DNA of 64,000 bases. It comes from Adineta vaga. Its lineage: Eukaryota > Rotifera. Below the pieces are notes generated by a model, which did no database searches, had not been told where the DNA came from, and saw nothing but the letters and a program-made list of their open reading frames with translations. Position 1 is the first letter of the stretch. Each line of letters begins with the position of its first letter. Location: positions 7,130,001 to 7,194,000 of the forward strand of contig CP075494.1 in NCBI GenBank assembly GCA_021613535.1. Reading direction: 5' to 3'. The position numbers and the translations under genes are program-made. Shown in pieces: positions 35,957 through 49,130 of this stretch.

Positions 35957-38900
35957 ATGTCTGGACAATCACCCTATATGTCAGCAGCTCAATATGCTTA
36001 TCAGAATAACTATCCACAAGTAAAATTCATCAATATTTTCATTCCTTAATAAATATTTATTATTGATTATTTTTCTAGCGTGATGTTCGTTATAGTACTA
36101 ATCCAAATGTTGATGCATCGATGGTATTAAATCGTCGACCATCCTTACTTGCTGGTTATCATAATCATTTTACCAGTCCAGAACGTACTTCTATTGCACC
36201 ATATGTATTTCCATTGGGAGCACCTGTTTCAATGGGACCACATGTTGATGAACATTCAAAACGAACGCGATATCCTGGAACAATACCATTATCTATTGAT
36301 GTGAAAAAAGTAATATCTTGCTTGATTTCTTCTGTTCTTTTATCCCGGAAATAATCTCAAAAACTTTCTAGGAACAATCATTATATCAACCACAAACCGA
36401 AGCAATATCACCAATTCTTGATGAACCAAAAAATGATTCCAATTTGAGAGATACAACTATCATACGTAATTCAATATCAAAATTAGAGTCAGATATTGAA
36501 ATAACAATGAAAAAACTTCATCGAGCAAAACTTAGTCAAGTAAAATGAAATTGTTTATTTTATTGAAACCTTTCTCTTTTTTCTTTTAGAGTGAAATTAG
36601 AAGTCAAGCAGATCGATCTGCTGCTGATGAAGAAGAAAATGATAATCAAGATGATCTATTTAAAACAAATGGTTCACAAACATTAATTGAAAAAATTCTT
36701 CATGATAATAGAGTAAGATTTGTAATCTTATCAAATGAGAAATTGATAAGCGAGTATCTGACCTGAATCTACGTTTGTTTTCCTGTAGATAAGAAAGAAA
36801 GAATATGAAATAGTAATAAAAATATATAGAAAACTAATTTTAATTGACGATTTTGAACTTTTCTTCAGGCTGTCTAGTAGTTTAAAACGTGTTTATAATA
36901 AAGATTACGAAAAAGGACCGCAAAACACAATAATGAACATATTGATAAGTCAATCCGTACAAAAAAAGAACACTAATTATTGTTTATTCGTTCAGTAAAA
37001 ATTTTACTAGTTGACACTAACCTTCGTCACATATATTTTCCTAAGAGATATCTCAACTTGTAATAGAATACGTGATCTCACAGTGCATTATTTTCATATG
37101 ATTATTCGTTCCCTATAGAGAATTATTGGGAAATGCCTTCGAACTAAATTTTAGTATTTTTGTTTTCAGAGAAAAGCTGAAGATAGTCAAAAAGTTCTCA
37201 ATCAATTACATAATCATGTCGATTTAACCATTCCACTTTATCATGAACCAAGTGATCTTGAACCTATTGAAAGAATTCGTACACAGTATGAATAACATTT
37301 TTGTCTCAAAAATCTTATTCTTTATTCTCATGATTTAGATACATGAATGTCATGAAAAATCGTTTGATAAATTTATTTAAGAAAAGTCGCGAACGTTATA
37401 TGTGTCAAACAAAATTTGAGAGTGAAAAATATGATCAGGCTTATGAAGAATGGCAAAAATCGATTGAAAAGGATGAAAAATCTATTTTAGCTAAAGATAC
37501 TTCAACTTATCGTGAAATATTTGAAAAAACATTTCCAGAAATACGTAAAGCACGTGAAGATAAAGAGAAAAAACAATCATCACAAACATTAACAGAATCG
37601 TCTGTATCTTCGACTGATCAACAAATTCAATCAAATGCAAATACAAATGCATTGGAACAAGAACATGAAGTCGAAGAAGAAGATGAAAAAATGCGTAAAT
37701 CATCCATTATTCCACCGATTATGTACGATCGTTGGCAACGTAAACATCAATATTTTAATCAGAATAGTTTGATAAAAAGTGATGCAGCTGCATTCTACAA
37801 AGAACATACAAAAATGCCCTGTTGGACTCCGGAGGAGAAACAAGTTTTTATTGAAAAATTTACTCAAGCACCAAAAAATTTCGGTTATATATCATCATTT
37901 CTTGAAAACAAAACAACTGAACAATGTGTTCAATTCTACTATATGACGAAGAAGATCGAAAATTATAAGAATTTATTACGTAAACAAAGTCAAGCTAATA
38001 AGCGTCGAGCTAAACAAAATCCTACGACAACAACAACGACAACAGTAACATCATCGACAACGATTAAAACAACTTTAGTTACACGAGTTACATCGAATAC
38101 CATTGTTTCATCAACATCTCAACAACTTCTTGGCGCAAGACAAGTTTGTTTCGATTGAAAATCGTTGATTTCAAATACAAATATGATCTTTCTCTTTAGG
38201 ATGCTGAACGTTCTATTGATCGAATCGATAAGTAAGTTCATTATTTTGTTGTCAAATTAAGTTATTTTTCATGATCTTGCTTTTCTTTAGTGATGCTGAT
38301 CGACGTGATACAAGTACATTGAAAATCTTTATTTTGCTTATTTTTTAAGAAAAATCTCCTTGTTTTCTAGATTCCGGTGATACAAATGATGACAAACGTT
38401 TAAACAAGAAGTTCGTTATGTTTTTTCTTTGATCCAAAATAATTTTTTTTCCATTTGAATATTAGTCGTTGTCAATTTATATCTTGTACAACTGACAAAG
38501 GTGGCAAGAAGAAAAATCGTAAAACTCGTTTACGTGATTTTCCATCGAAATGGAATGAAATATCGAAAGAACAACGAGAAGAAATTCGCCGTTTATTACG
38601 TAAATAAACTTGTTTTTTTTGACGTTGGAGTGACAAAAACATAACCGATGTGATGTTTTTCTTTTAGAAATTCCTTCGGATGTTCAACGTTGTTGTCCAC
38701 GTTGTTATGAGAAATTAATTACTCAAGTGGGAGAACGGCATGCAAATCAAACTGCTGAAGATGATGATGAATCAACTTTGCCAGAAAATCCACATTCCAA
38801 AGATGAAGATGGTAATGAAAATTTGAAATTTATATGTTTTAATTTGATTTTCTTTTTTTCTAGAAAAATGGACTGAAGCAGAAATTGATGCATTTACACA

Positions 38901-41900
38901 AGCACTGGATAAATTTAATCATGATTGGCCACAAATTGCTGAATATGTTCATCGCAGTGAAGAAAGTTGTCGCGCATTTTATTTAAAACAACGTAAAACA
39001 ACGTCACCAATGGATGATCCGGTAAGAATATCTTTGTTGTTTGTTTTACAAATATATGTGTATTTTTAATATCAATTAGAATAATGATGATGACAATGGA
39101 AGTGTATCAGACTCAGAATTAGGACAAACAAAACAAGTTAATGATGATAATGGATCGAAAAATATGAACGAAGATAGTAATGATTCAACTCATGGAATGG
39201 TTATTGATGAAAATGAAGAACAATCATCAATAGCTGAAGAAAAGTTGCCTGCAAAATCAGGTCCGCCAACAACAAATTTTTCAACGATTACATCACTTGT
39301 AGAAAAAGAAATTTTCAAAACATTAAATGAAACAGAAAAACGTTTAGCAGCTAATAACAATACTAGTTCATCACCTGAACGACCAATGGTTAACAATAAT
39401 AATCTTAATAACAATCAACCACCTCCATTAGTGAATATGAAGAAGTCTCATTCACCAACAACACAGTATCAATATTCATCTCATCCTCCACAGTCATATT
39501 CACTTACAGGGTCAATTATGCGTGGAACACCCATATCATCATCAACACCAACGAATAAACCCATTGCTGTTGATATCACACCTCAACATTCTCATCATTA
39601 TAATAGCACAAGAAATGATTATTCACATCATAAATCACCAAAAATCTTAGATCGCAATAGTGAACAACAACAACAATTGCTTCATCAACAACATGCTTAT
39701 ATACGACAATATAATCAACAACAACAACAGCAACAGCAGCAACAATATTTACAACAGCAACAACAGCAACAACAACAACATAAGACTCAAACAAAAATCG
39801 AACTACCAAGTACAGATACATTTGAAACTTTGAAAGCAGACTATTTGACATCAAAATATCTCACAACAACTCATTCACCAAGTCATGAACGGTACATATA
39901 TTTTATGGTTTCTCTATTATTAAATATTTTAGACGACTTAATTGCATCGTTTGAGAAAATTTATATAAATATTTCATTATAGGCAACATCGTTCTGGTCT
40001 CGATCAGCGTTCACCCTCTCAACCATCCTCTGCAAGCAATCAACCATTACTTCCTCCACCTACAACCATTGGTCCTCCAACTGGTACTCCATCTGTTCCA
40101 TCTTTGCCACATTCCCATCATTCTCCACACCAAGCAACTCTTCTTGCTGCTTCTCAATTCCTTGCTTCAAATGGAGTCTATTCACCAGATATACTTGCTA
40201 GTGGCCTTCTTCCATATTCATCTTATTATGGTTCATTACCACCAGGTAGTTCACCATTCATGTTTGATCCACGTCTTATGCATGAATACGCTGCTGCTGC
40301 AGCTAACAACGAACAATTGAAAGGTGTGTATAAAAATAAAACATCTATATGAAGTTTTAAAACCACTCTGTTTCTTTAGCTGAACAACATAAAGCTGCAA
40401 TGCGTTTTAGTCGTCATCATCATCACCATCAAGCACCTGGTGTACCTGGACATTCTCCACCAGCGCCATCTTATCCATCGCATTCATCGAAACGACATTC
40501 ACATGACTTAGGTTATCCGTCAAATGAATATCCATCAACAATTTGGCGTGCACAGAATATGGCAAATCCTCAACAAGTTCATTCTCAAATGAAACATAAT
40601 CCTAATACAAATGAGAATCCTTTAATGAAACATGGTGATCTATCTCGACATACAGTAACACATGTTCCCGAAGGAAATAGTCGGTAAGTGACTAATAAAT
40701 CGAATTATTGTTCAAAAAAAGCGAAGTACGCCCTTTTTTCTCTCTCAAAAAGATTATTGTGAACTTATATTTGCACATTGTTCGATAAAACTCTTTTCTA
40801 TTTATTATGAATAGATCACCAGACGATTATCATCATCGTATGAATCAATCACGTACAGCAGTGGAAAGTCCATCAATGCATTTTCAACGCGTAGAAGCAC
40901 ATAATCATCACGTAAGAATCTAATCTGATATTTAGAAAAAAAGCATTACTAGGATAATTTTTTATACTTATAGAAATCTTCTTATGAAAAATCTAATCCA
41001 AATTTACATTATCCTGATCATTCCAACGATGGAAATCCATCGAATTATATGAGACACCCAAGTAATGTTCATAAATCTCAGACAAATCATCATTCTCCCC
41101 ATCGTCATCATCATCTTGCTCCTCCTCATCAACAACAACAACAACAACAGCAGCAGCAGCAACAACAGCATCATCACAGTGCAAGTTTAAGTGCTCGAAC
41201 ATTAGCTCTACCATTACCGAACTCACAAATTTCTCCTCAACATGCTGTTTATTTAATGCATGGCCATCATCATTCACCCGCTGATACCCCACCATCTCAA
41301 CGACCACAACAAAAATCTCCTCATCAGCATCATCAATCACATTACGGTCAACAACAACAACAACAGCAACAGCATCATCAACGAACAACACATCATAGTG
41401 AATCTGCAAAAAATTCCAAAGAATCGATGTCTATTCAAGAATTTATCAATAAAAATGTCAATGAATTTGTTAGTTCAAAAAGTAAGCTAATGATTACACA
41501 CTCGTCTTGTTGTTTTTCTTTCTCACTGTATTCCTTATTATCAAAAAAAGTCATCGTGACCTGAACAAGATGAGTACCTAAAAATACCGAAATTTCGTCG
41601 AATAAGCATTCATTAATTGACAAAGGCATCCTCGCTCGATTATATTGCTTGATACATACGTTTTTTTACATCGTAAGGTTACTAACTCTTTCTATTAAAT
41701 AATGACTTTATATTCATATGAAATTTATTTTGATATTAAAGATTTTCGACCATAATTTAATCAGTATTTTATACTGGTAACAATAGTGTTAGAATTTTCT
41801 ATATATTCATAATTTATTCACAATTATTGTTTCTGATTTCTGAATTCAAAGTAATGTCGCGTATATAAATCTAGGAAATGGAATTTTTCTAATTGAAACA

Positions 41901-44545
41901 ATCTGTTTAGTATTAATCAGAACAAAAGAAATCATAAGTATAGAGTCATTGGAGCTTTTCATCATGGTCACGATGTTTTTAAGTTCTTAGTTTAACATAC
42001 TGATGTTCTATTCTACGCAGCAAAAGAAAAGCTTTCCAAAGGAAAAAAGAATAAGAAAGAAAACAAATTTTTTTTTTCATAGATATTCATTTTCTATTGG
42101 AGGATCATTTAGTCGTTCTTTTCCGTAGAAGAAAAAATTTAAAAAGAAACCTACATGTTACAATGACCTTTCTATTGATGCTATAAAAAAAGTTTACTTT
42201 CATTCTTGCAGCAAACAAATCTTATCTATTTAGATAATATCGATACTAAAAATTCCACGAGTGATTCAACAACACATGAAGCATCCAATAATCTAATAGC
42301 ACGTACTCATCAGGCTAGTGTAAGTTATAATTCAAGTGTTTTCTTTTAATTTTTCGAATTATCTTTTGACTAGAATTCGGATCAACCTATATTAATCGAT
42401 GGTGACGACGATTCCAATCCAATAGATCATTCGGATACAATAAATAAATCGAATTCTGAAAGTGATATGCCTGAACGACGTCGTGACAGTTCAATAAAAA
42501 AGATTCTTTCGAATCAACCATTAGAAAAACAGGAATATGTTGGTAAGTATTCAAGCATCGTTCTTTTTTCTTCAAATAAAAAATGATTTAATTTTTTCAA
42601 GAAATTAACCAAAAAGTTCAAAATAGTGCTGTCGGAGCATCGAAAGTACATTCAAATAATAACGAACCGTCTGGTATTGAACGATCCAATAGTACCAATA
42701 CACGTAAAATAAATTTCATCTAAAGATGTTCTATCTATCATCTAATTCATTCGTAGGTACACGATCTCGTGGTTCCATTACAATGCGTATGTTAATGGGC
42801 TCGAGTGATATCTATGCTGATGGTAAAGCTCAACCTATGTCAACAAATGGTTAGAATAGAATTGAATTTTGAATAGAAATTTCGAAGTTTTTCTTTCTTT
42901 TCTTTTCAATAGAAGAACAAGCAAATAAACGTCCAGCATCGCCAGATGATAAATGTGAAAAAATTGATTATTTAATTCGTGGTGAACTTGATCGACCATG
43001 CCCAACATTAGTTAAACATGATGGTAAGTATTTCATGTACTCTAGGGACACTGCTTTATAAATAGCATTCTCTTAGAAAACGAAGGATAAAAGTTCGAAA
43101 GCTTGAGACAATCTCTATACTTATTAATAAAAGTAAATGTTTCTTAGACGGCAATTCAAATAATAATTATGACAAAAGCAAGGAAACTATTACATTGATG
43201 AATAACAGACACGACAAAGATTCTTTACAATATTGTCGTCGAGGGCACAGTGACATCTGTTTTTTTAATTAGTTTTTTTCTTATACAAAACGATATTTCA
43301 GCAAACATATATTTTGATCTTGCATGATTCGAAAATGTTTTTTTTGATTTTATCGAATGTATACACAAATAAACTATTTGTATAATTTAAAACAGAAGAA
43401 GTGAATGACATTTTTTTCTTTTAATCTTTAAGAAACATCACATATCTTTCAAAAGACATCCAGTTCTCATACTCAACCAAATTCATCCAAACGTTTACGG
43501 TATAAAATCAATTAATCAATCACCTATGATTACATATGTTTATAAATTATTTTTATTTTTCTAATAGAGCATCACCAGATGATGAAGAACCAAGTCAGTC
43601 ATCAACACATCCAACACCGGAACAAACACCAAACGTACGTGATCCATTTGCATTACAATCACATACAAAAGGTCAACATCATCCATTGACATCATCAACA
43701 GCTATCGATAAAAATTGGCAATCATATGCTCAACAACAACAACAACAACAATTTTATTTAACTAATCCTTATTCATCATCATTTTCAACACGATCATCAC
43801 GTCCAACAGGTTCCGTTACACAAGGTAGTCCTGTATCACCAACCTTGAGAACATCGACGGATCAACAACAATATCCTTCAGCAACAAATAATCAACTGCT
43901 TAATCCACGCTATTCACAATATATTAATAAAAGTAAACATTCAATCATTTCTAATAGATCATCATAGTTATTGATCGTAATCTAGATGAACAACTCTCAT
44001 CACCCTCACGACAATTATCGACATCACCAAATGATCAGTCATTAAAAACAAAATCTCCTCGAAAAGCAAATCAGGTAACTATTTGTATTATTCATATAAA
44101 TAAAGCATAGTTTGATCGATAAGATTCTTTCGAAATTCATAAGACAATCTAGTAAACAAAATCATCGTTTATTTAGAGCCCTTCCGGCTCAGCTGATGGT
44201 CAACAAGAATCATCCTTATCAACCGGTGATGAACAACCAACAATACCAAAAAGTCCACAACCTAATCTAACACCAACTTTACCAATGCCCAGCAGTACTC
44301 CACCAATGGTTGTATCACCAACAACTTCATCTTCATCAAATAGTGCACATTCATTGAAAAAACGTTTAATTAGTGAATATGAACTTGAACAACAACGAAA
44401 TTCACCAGTTATACCAACTGAAGAAATACCCAGTACTTCAACTGACAATATGCCAAAAACTGAAACAGAAACGGTTGTTCCAGAAGCTGAAGTAGCCAGT
44501 GAAGCGACTGCTAAACCAGCTAAACAATCTGAAAATTCTTCGTGA
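35957..44545 (+). CDS. NCOR: NCOR/SMRTER-like nuclear receptor corepressor
   Basis: A multi-exon gene from MSGQSPYMSAAQYAYQNN to TGA at 44543-44545. Early exons include 35957-36019, 36079-36309, 36372-36539, 36590-36712, 37170-37285 and 37339-38143. An NCoR-type N-terminus (RRPSLLAGYHNHF, ISKLESDIEITMKKL) leads to SANT1 (MPCWTPEEKQVFIEKFTQAP) and SANT2 (WTEAEIDAFTQALDKFNHDW). Between them lie a coiled acidic linker and a Cys cluster (C-x4-C, then CC-x2-C in RCCPRCYEKL). The C-terminal half is low-complexity, Gln-, His- and Pro-rich, with GSI-type motifs (TGSIMRGTPIS, TGSVTQGSPVS, RGSITMR). NCoR/SMRT bind HDAC3 through the SANT region and unliganded nuclear receptors through C-terminal CoRNR boxes; no textbook CoRNR box stood out. 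Exons after 41480 are approximate. Confidence 0.88.
39715..39780 (+). repeat. CAA/CAG tract (poly-Gln 1) in NCOR
   Basis: In-frame CAA/CAG run encoding two Gln blocks broken by YL. It is coding low-complexity sequence within the corepressor, typical of transcriptional regulators and prone to length change. Confidence 0.9.
41129..41169 (+). repeat. CAA/CAG tract (poly-Gln 2) in NCOR, followed by His
   Basis: About 13 consecutive Gln codons (CAA then CAG) followed by HHH. A shorter similar run is at about 41350-41382, and another at 43729-43751. Confidence 0.9.
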
Positions 44546-46454
44546 TTCATTTTTATTCTTTATTGTTGATTTTTTTTAAAGTATTTTTTGCTCAATTCAA
44601 CCGGTCGTTGTTGTTGATTTCTATTTAACATTGAAACAGTGAACAAAAAAGGACTTTCGTTGAAACGTCTCTTATGTACGTTACGATTCTGTACTAAAAA
44701 CATAAAAATGTGTGTGTTTTTCTTTTGTGTATATATATATCGAAATTTTTATTCTCCTATTCATGATATGGATGTATGTGTATGAGTTCTTTTTTTTTCT
44801 TTGTAAAATAAAACAAAAGCCGACTTTACTTTTTTCTTTGTTGTTATGATATTGTCGAGTTGTTTTGTCTCAATTTATTCCTTTCTAGTAGAGTTGATAT
44901 GTATAGAATTTGAACACACACATATACAGACATTTTTTTCTTTTTTTTTTCTTTGTTGTTATGATTTTCTTTCCGTGGTTTTCAACGCTTGTTGTTTTTA
45001 AGGAAAAAAAACACGTCTTTTTCTTTTCTTTTCTTTTCTTCTCCTGTATTGTTTGTTTGTCGATTTAACGTTCAAATAAAGGAAACTTTCGTATTTTAAT
45101 TGACACATTTTATCAAGTAGCTTTCATTGGTATTCGATTCACTTGTTCCTAGATTGTTGTCAGTCCATATTGTTCTGACTGTATTTCGATAACAATGGAA
45201 ATCTATGAAAATAATTTATAGTTAGAGTACATATGACAGTCATCATGATAAGAGTCCATTTGATGTTTTCGAATATTAAAATTAGCATTCTGTTTCATGC
45301 GAAAAAGATTATATTAATCCTTTACTGTGGCCCCCTCACTCTGACGGAGGTTTTTTAAACACTAAGAATGAAATCACCCCTGTCTTCCAATATGTCAAAA
45401 GTATAAGCAAATCAATGAAATGCTTTCGTCAATTTGACAGTAGTGTAGAAATTGTCAAATTTGTGCAACTTTTGCAACTATTAAATCTATACTACTGGTG
45501 TATCAGAAGTTTCATTCTCAAAAGAGAACAGCTGTGTTATATATTGGGAATGCCTCACTTCTTATAATCCATGAAGAGGTAGTTTACAGTTCCCACTGAT
45601 GAACTAGAACTAAACTTTGTCATCCACTATGCAATAGATTGCTGTTGTCTAAAAACTACATAAAACTACCTTAGCAGTGTCGCGTTACAGATCTATTCGA
45701 GGTACCTATATTGGAGGATTAAAATCAGGGAAAAAACAAGTATATGAGAGCGTCCTAGTGATGCCAGTGGCCGTCAAGCAAAAGGTAGACTATTGTATCT
45801 GAAATTATTGGAAGAATTGACTGAAAAATATAAAGTTGAAATTAAAGAATGATCGATTTTCATCTACAGAAACTACATGCTTTTTTCGTTATATCTTGGA
45901 TTAGATGTTCCATTTCTATTAATAAACAGAAGAAGAAGCATGATATTAACTTCATTGTATTTACTGTTATTTTCGGTATAAGTACCGTGTTGTTTATGTT
46001 CGTAAAGAACACAATTCTGGAAAAAATATTTCGTTTATTACTTAGATTAATTCTCAATAGTAACAATATCATAAAGACTCGCATTATGTTTCTTTATTAC
46101 CTGTGAAAATTATAAGAAAAAGTCACGCCGTTTGTTTTTGTTCTAATAATCAAAGTAAATGAGAATGATTTTCTATCTAGTCGAATGAAGAATTTGTTTT
46201 CTTTTCCAACAGTGATGACATTTGAAGGTTACCATAACAATATTTCATCATGAAGTGTCATGCGTAATGACGAAATATTTCCTACTGGTCGCATTTTATA
46301 CGAGAAGCTTGCTGCTTTTTGCCAACATATATCCTAGTCATGAAACAGACGAACTGAATCAGCTGTTGAAGAAAAACTTCCGAGGAAGTAATAGTTCCAG
46401 CTTCCAATGACATTTTTACTACCTAGGGCAATTTTTCTTAATCTTTTTTTGGTC
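44546..46454. other. NCOR 3' UTR and intergenic DNA
   Basis: Immediately after the NCOR stop there are T-rich tracts and AATAAA-like words to about 45090, fitting a 3' UTR. From 45100 to 46450 I see no supported gene. A stretch at 45690-45850 has peptide-like frames (ending LLYLKLLEELTEKYKVEIKE) that could be a relic; unassigned. Confidence 0.5.
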
Positions 46455-46462
46455 TATAAATA
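46455..46462 (+). promoter_or_regulatory. TATA box of the small orphan gene
   Basis: TATAAATA, 72 bases before the ATG at 46534, with TTCGCTATTCATTG-type sequence between. Spacing fits a core promoter with a ~40-base leader. Confidence 0.55.
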
Positions 46463-46533
46463 CTGTAGAATTAAATCTTCGCTATTCATTGTATATATTT
46501 CATCTATAATACTGAGCAACATACCAACATACT

Positions 46534-46971
46534 ATGGCTTTTCTTCAACGAAAACAAATTGGTATAGAATCAACAGGAACTAAAGTTTCAATACCTGAAA
46601 ATGATGTCGCAAAGCTTATGTACTATTTCAATTGTGTTTGTTATGTCATAGAATATGATGACACTGATATGCAGCGCTATCGTGATTTTAACAATTGGTA
46701 TTTATTATCTGCAAGAGAAGTACGTCTCTTGGTTGCTCTTTGTTATACTCTTAGTCCCGATGTATTCGATAACAAAGCGTTTTTTCGATCAGATGCTATG
46801 TCTGCTTCAGATGTAAACAAATTTTATAAAATCAACGAAGTCTCTCATCAAGTAATCGCTGCTAGTTCAATTGTTATAGCTGGTCGAACTCGAAAAGTAA
46901 ACAGAATCATGATGTATAAAATGTCTTGGATGCATCAGTACTATTTTGGTCCAATGCGACGACTCGCCTAA
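46534..46971 (+). CDS. Orphan single-exon protein, 145 aa
   Basis: A complete ORF with a good TATA box upstream. It starts MAFLQRKQIGIESTGTK and ends YYFGPMRRLA. Composition is ordinary for a soluble, folded protein: mixed helices, many aromatic residues (NNWYLLSAREVRLLVALCYT), no signal peptide, no membrane segment, two nearby Cys (NCVCYV). I do not recognise the family. Even codon use and the promoter argue for a real gene rather than chance. Confidence 0.65.
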   Translation: MAFLQRKQIGIESTGTKVSIPENDVAKLMYYFNCVCYVIEYDDTDMQRYRDFNNWYLLSAREVRLLVALCYTLSPDVFDNKAFFRSDAMSASDVNKFYKINEVSHQVIAASSIVIAGRTRKVNRIMMYKMSWMHQYYFGPMRRLA

Positions 46972-47281
46972 CAATTTCTTCAGCACCAAACAAGACTTTG
47001 AATTTATTTCGGACTGTACAACGTCTTTTTTCTTCTTCTATATATGTGGAAAGAATAAACAAGGAAAGATAATCGTTCAATGTTTTTCTCATTGATGAAA
47101 TCATAAAAAGATTCATTGGATTTTGTTGTTTATATGCGGGTGTTTTTCTACCACTAATCAGCTTTACGATGATTTAACTAGATAACATCCTAGATTTATT
47201 TGTATGGACGATATTTTTATTGGGGAAAACAGGTTTTTTTGATAATCTTAAAAAATATTACAAAAAATGAACCTTATGAAC
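46972..47281. other. Convergent spacer
   Basis: 310 bp between the orphan gene (plus) and the nuclear receptor (minus), whose 3' ends face each other. Short ORFs only. Confidence 0.6.
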
Positions 47282-48360
47282 TTAATTATCCGAATTAATA
47301 ACAATTTGTTTGGTTCGACTAATTAGAAAATGAATAGTATCTGTATATGCTTGAATAACTTCAACTTTCCTAATAATACGATAATAATGCAATAGGGATC
47401 GTACTAATTCATCAAAGCATAAAACCGTGTATTCAAAACTATGTTTCTGCATCATATATTTCCATGCTAATTCGATATAAGTATCCTGAATACGTAATAT
47501 ACTTTTTGGGTCGATTAGAATCTTTGGTATATCATTATTAGTAAAAACTGTATAGTTGTCAATGGAAAAAAATGAAACAGTAATGATTAATTTGAGAAAT
47601 GTTATATCATCATCGAAATAATTAGTAATACATTTTAATGCTGTCCGAATATCTGTTTCAAAGAGGTGCTCACTTGTTTTATAAAATAATGTATCATCGA
47701 GTAATTTAGTTTTATATAAGACAACAATGGCTGTAAAACCTGCAACATATCTTATAGTTCGATGGCTAAGTATGGATCGGTCATGGGAACATAATGTACG
47801 ATAATCGACATTCTGTTCTAAAACTTGTTCAGTTTTAAGATAAATTGATGTGAAGAATTCATTGAGAGCAGTAGGTTTATATCGAAGTTTGACAGGAAGA
47901 GAATTTTGTTCTAAAACAAACTGTTGAACAACTGAAAATGGACCATAACGATCGAAGCAATGGATTAAATTCGAAATATGATTCGATTGATCAATGGAGA
48001 GATTTAAACGATCTGACTGTAAAATAGTCGATATTAGCATCTTGGATACTACAAGACAATCGTTCTTATATTTACACTTACCAAAATATTCACGGTTAGT
48101 ATCATCGACTGACTAGTTGTTTTATGCTGAGTTTTTAACATTTTCTTCGTCGGCATCGAGCATCGACTTTGTTCAATTTCTATTCCACTTGCAAAACATT
48201 TATTCAGTCGACAAGTAGAACATACTGTAACACGAAAGTATGAATGACTAGTTGGCAATTCACAAATTATGCATTTGCTGATTATTGTTTTTGAGTTCAA
48301 TATAGAAGATATTAAAGCATCTTCTTCACTACCCATGTGTAGGTGATGGAATGTACACAA
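47282..48360 (-). CDS. Nuclear hormone receptor with a collapsed single-finger DNA-binding domain
   Basis: Exon 1 is 48082-48360, followed by a 65-bp intron, and exon 2 is 47282-48016 in phase (VNIL|SDRLNLSI). The DNA-binding part reads CIICELPTSHSYFRVTVC then STCRLNKCFASGIEIE. This joins the first half of finger 1 directly to the end of finger 2 (CRLNKC), keeping C-x2-C-x13-C-x2-C. About 40 residues, including the P-box and D-box, are absent from the genome, not spliced out. The remaining ~245 aa have ligand-binding-domain character (helical; TAIVVLYKTKLLD, FLKLIITVSFFSIDNY, SFEYTVLCFDELVRSLLHYY). Start is uncertain: Met at 48360 or 48336. DNA binding as a normal receptor is unlikely; it could act as a dominant partner. 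Subfamily not assigned. Confidence 0.7.
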
Positions 48361-48721
48361 AATACCGTAGATAAGAACTTAGATTACAAATTTTTCGATC
48401 TTAATACGTATATTAAATGTAAGAAGACGGAGAAAGGAAAGAAAAATAAACATTTTAACCTTGTAGTCAAAAAAGTACGACGAAGAACGAAAGTTTTATC
48501 AAAGCAACGGACGACAATATTTGTGCTTTAGAGGAAAAGAAGAAAAGGACCCGTTGACCTAAATGGCATGATGAAATGGATGTGTGGATATTTTGTCTGT
48601 TGGATTTAAACAAATAAAATGAACGTTATGTTGAGGCAACAAGATAAGCTGCACCTGAGATGTAGAAGGTTACTAATTTCAAATTTCATCTATTTAATTC
48701 ATATATATTCTATGTTCTAAT
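48361..48721. other. Spacer upstream of the nuclear receptor
   Basis: 361 bp holding the receptor's presumed promoter. The plus-strand ORF (48343-48531) is Lys-rich and not protein-like. Confidence 0.5.
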
Positions 48722-49130
48722 TTGAAACGATTAACAATGATAATCTATCGCAGTATAACTGATTATGAAAATTATTTTCTTTCTGTTTTATCACAACGTT
48801 TATCAAATATCGAATATTTCACATTATTATTCGCTATTGAATTCGAAAGAAATGCACCCAGATATTTTATTAATGGATTTTATTTGGAAAAAGAAATCAT
48901 TTCATTTTCATTTTCATATTCATTCAATATTACCAAATATTTCTCATGTAGAAATTGATACAATTCGTCAAAGTTTTATGAAACAACAACAATCTATTGA
49001 TTGTGCAATCAATTATTTTGATAATAGCCATAGTCAATGTCAAATCTATTCGTTTCCATTTAAAGGTCCTTGTCTTGATTTTATTTCAAATCGATTTCCA
49101 CTCTTTGATACTAATGAAACATGTAAATAG
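48722..49130 (+). pseudogene. Frameshifted relic, probably F-box-family C-terminal part
   Basis: Two overlapping frames form one peptide series: LTMIIYRSITDYENYFLSVL and LSNIEYFTLLFAIEF in one, then MHPDILLMDFIWKKKSFHFH, IDTIRQSFMKQQQSIDCAIN and QCQIYSFPFKGPCLDFISNR in the other. The frame switch is near 48850. The style resembles the C-terminal half of the lineage-specific F-box proteins found elsewhere in the window, but no F-box is present. Low certainty on family, good certainty that it is a broken coding sequence. Confidence 0.4.

Noticed and set aside
39576-39854. Minus-strand Val-rich ORF opposite NCOR
   Set aside because: Arises from reading the CAA/CAG tract on the other strand (GTT/GTG repeats).
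40993-41409. Minus-strand Val/Asp/Glu-rich ORF of 138 aa
   Set aside because: Also the complement of His/Gln codon runs in NCOR; not protein-like.
47282-48360. Missing receptor zinc-finger half explained by an unrecognised intron
   Set aside because: The two halves are directly adjacent in genomic DNA, so the loss is in the genome, not in exon calling.
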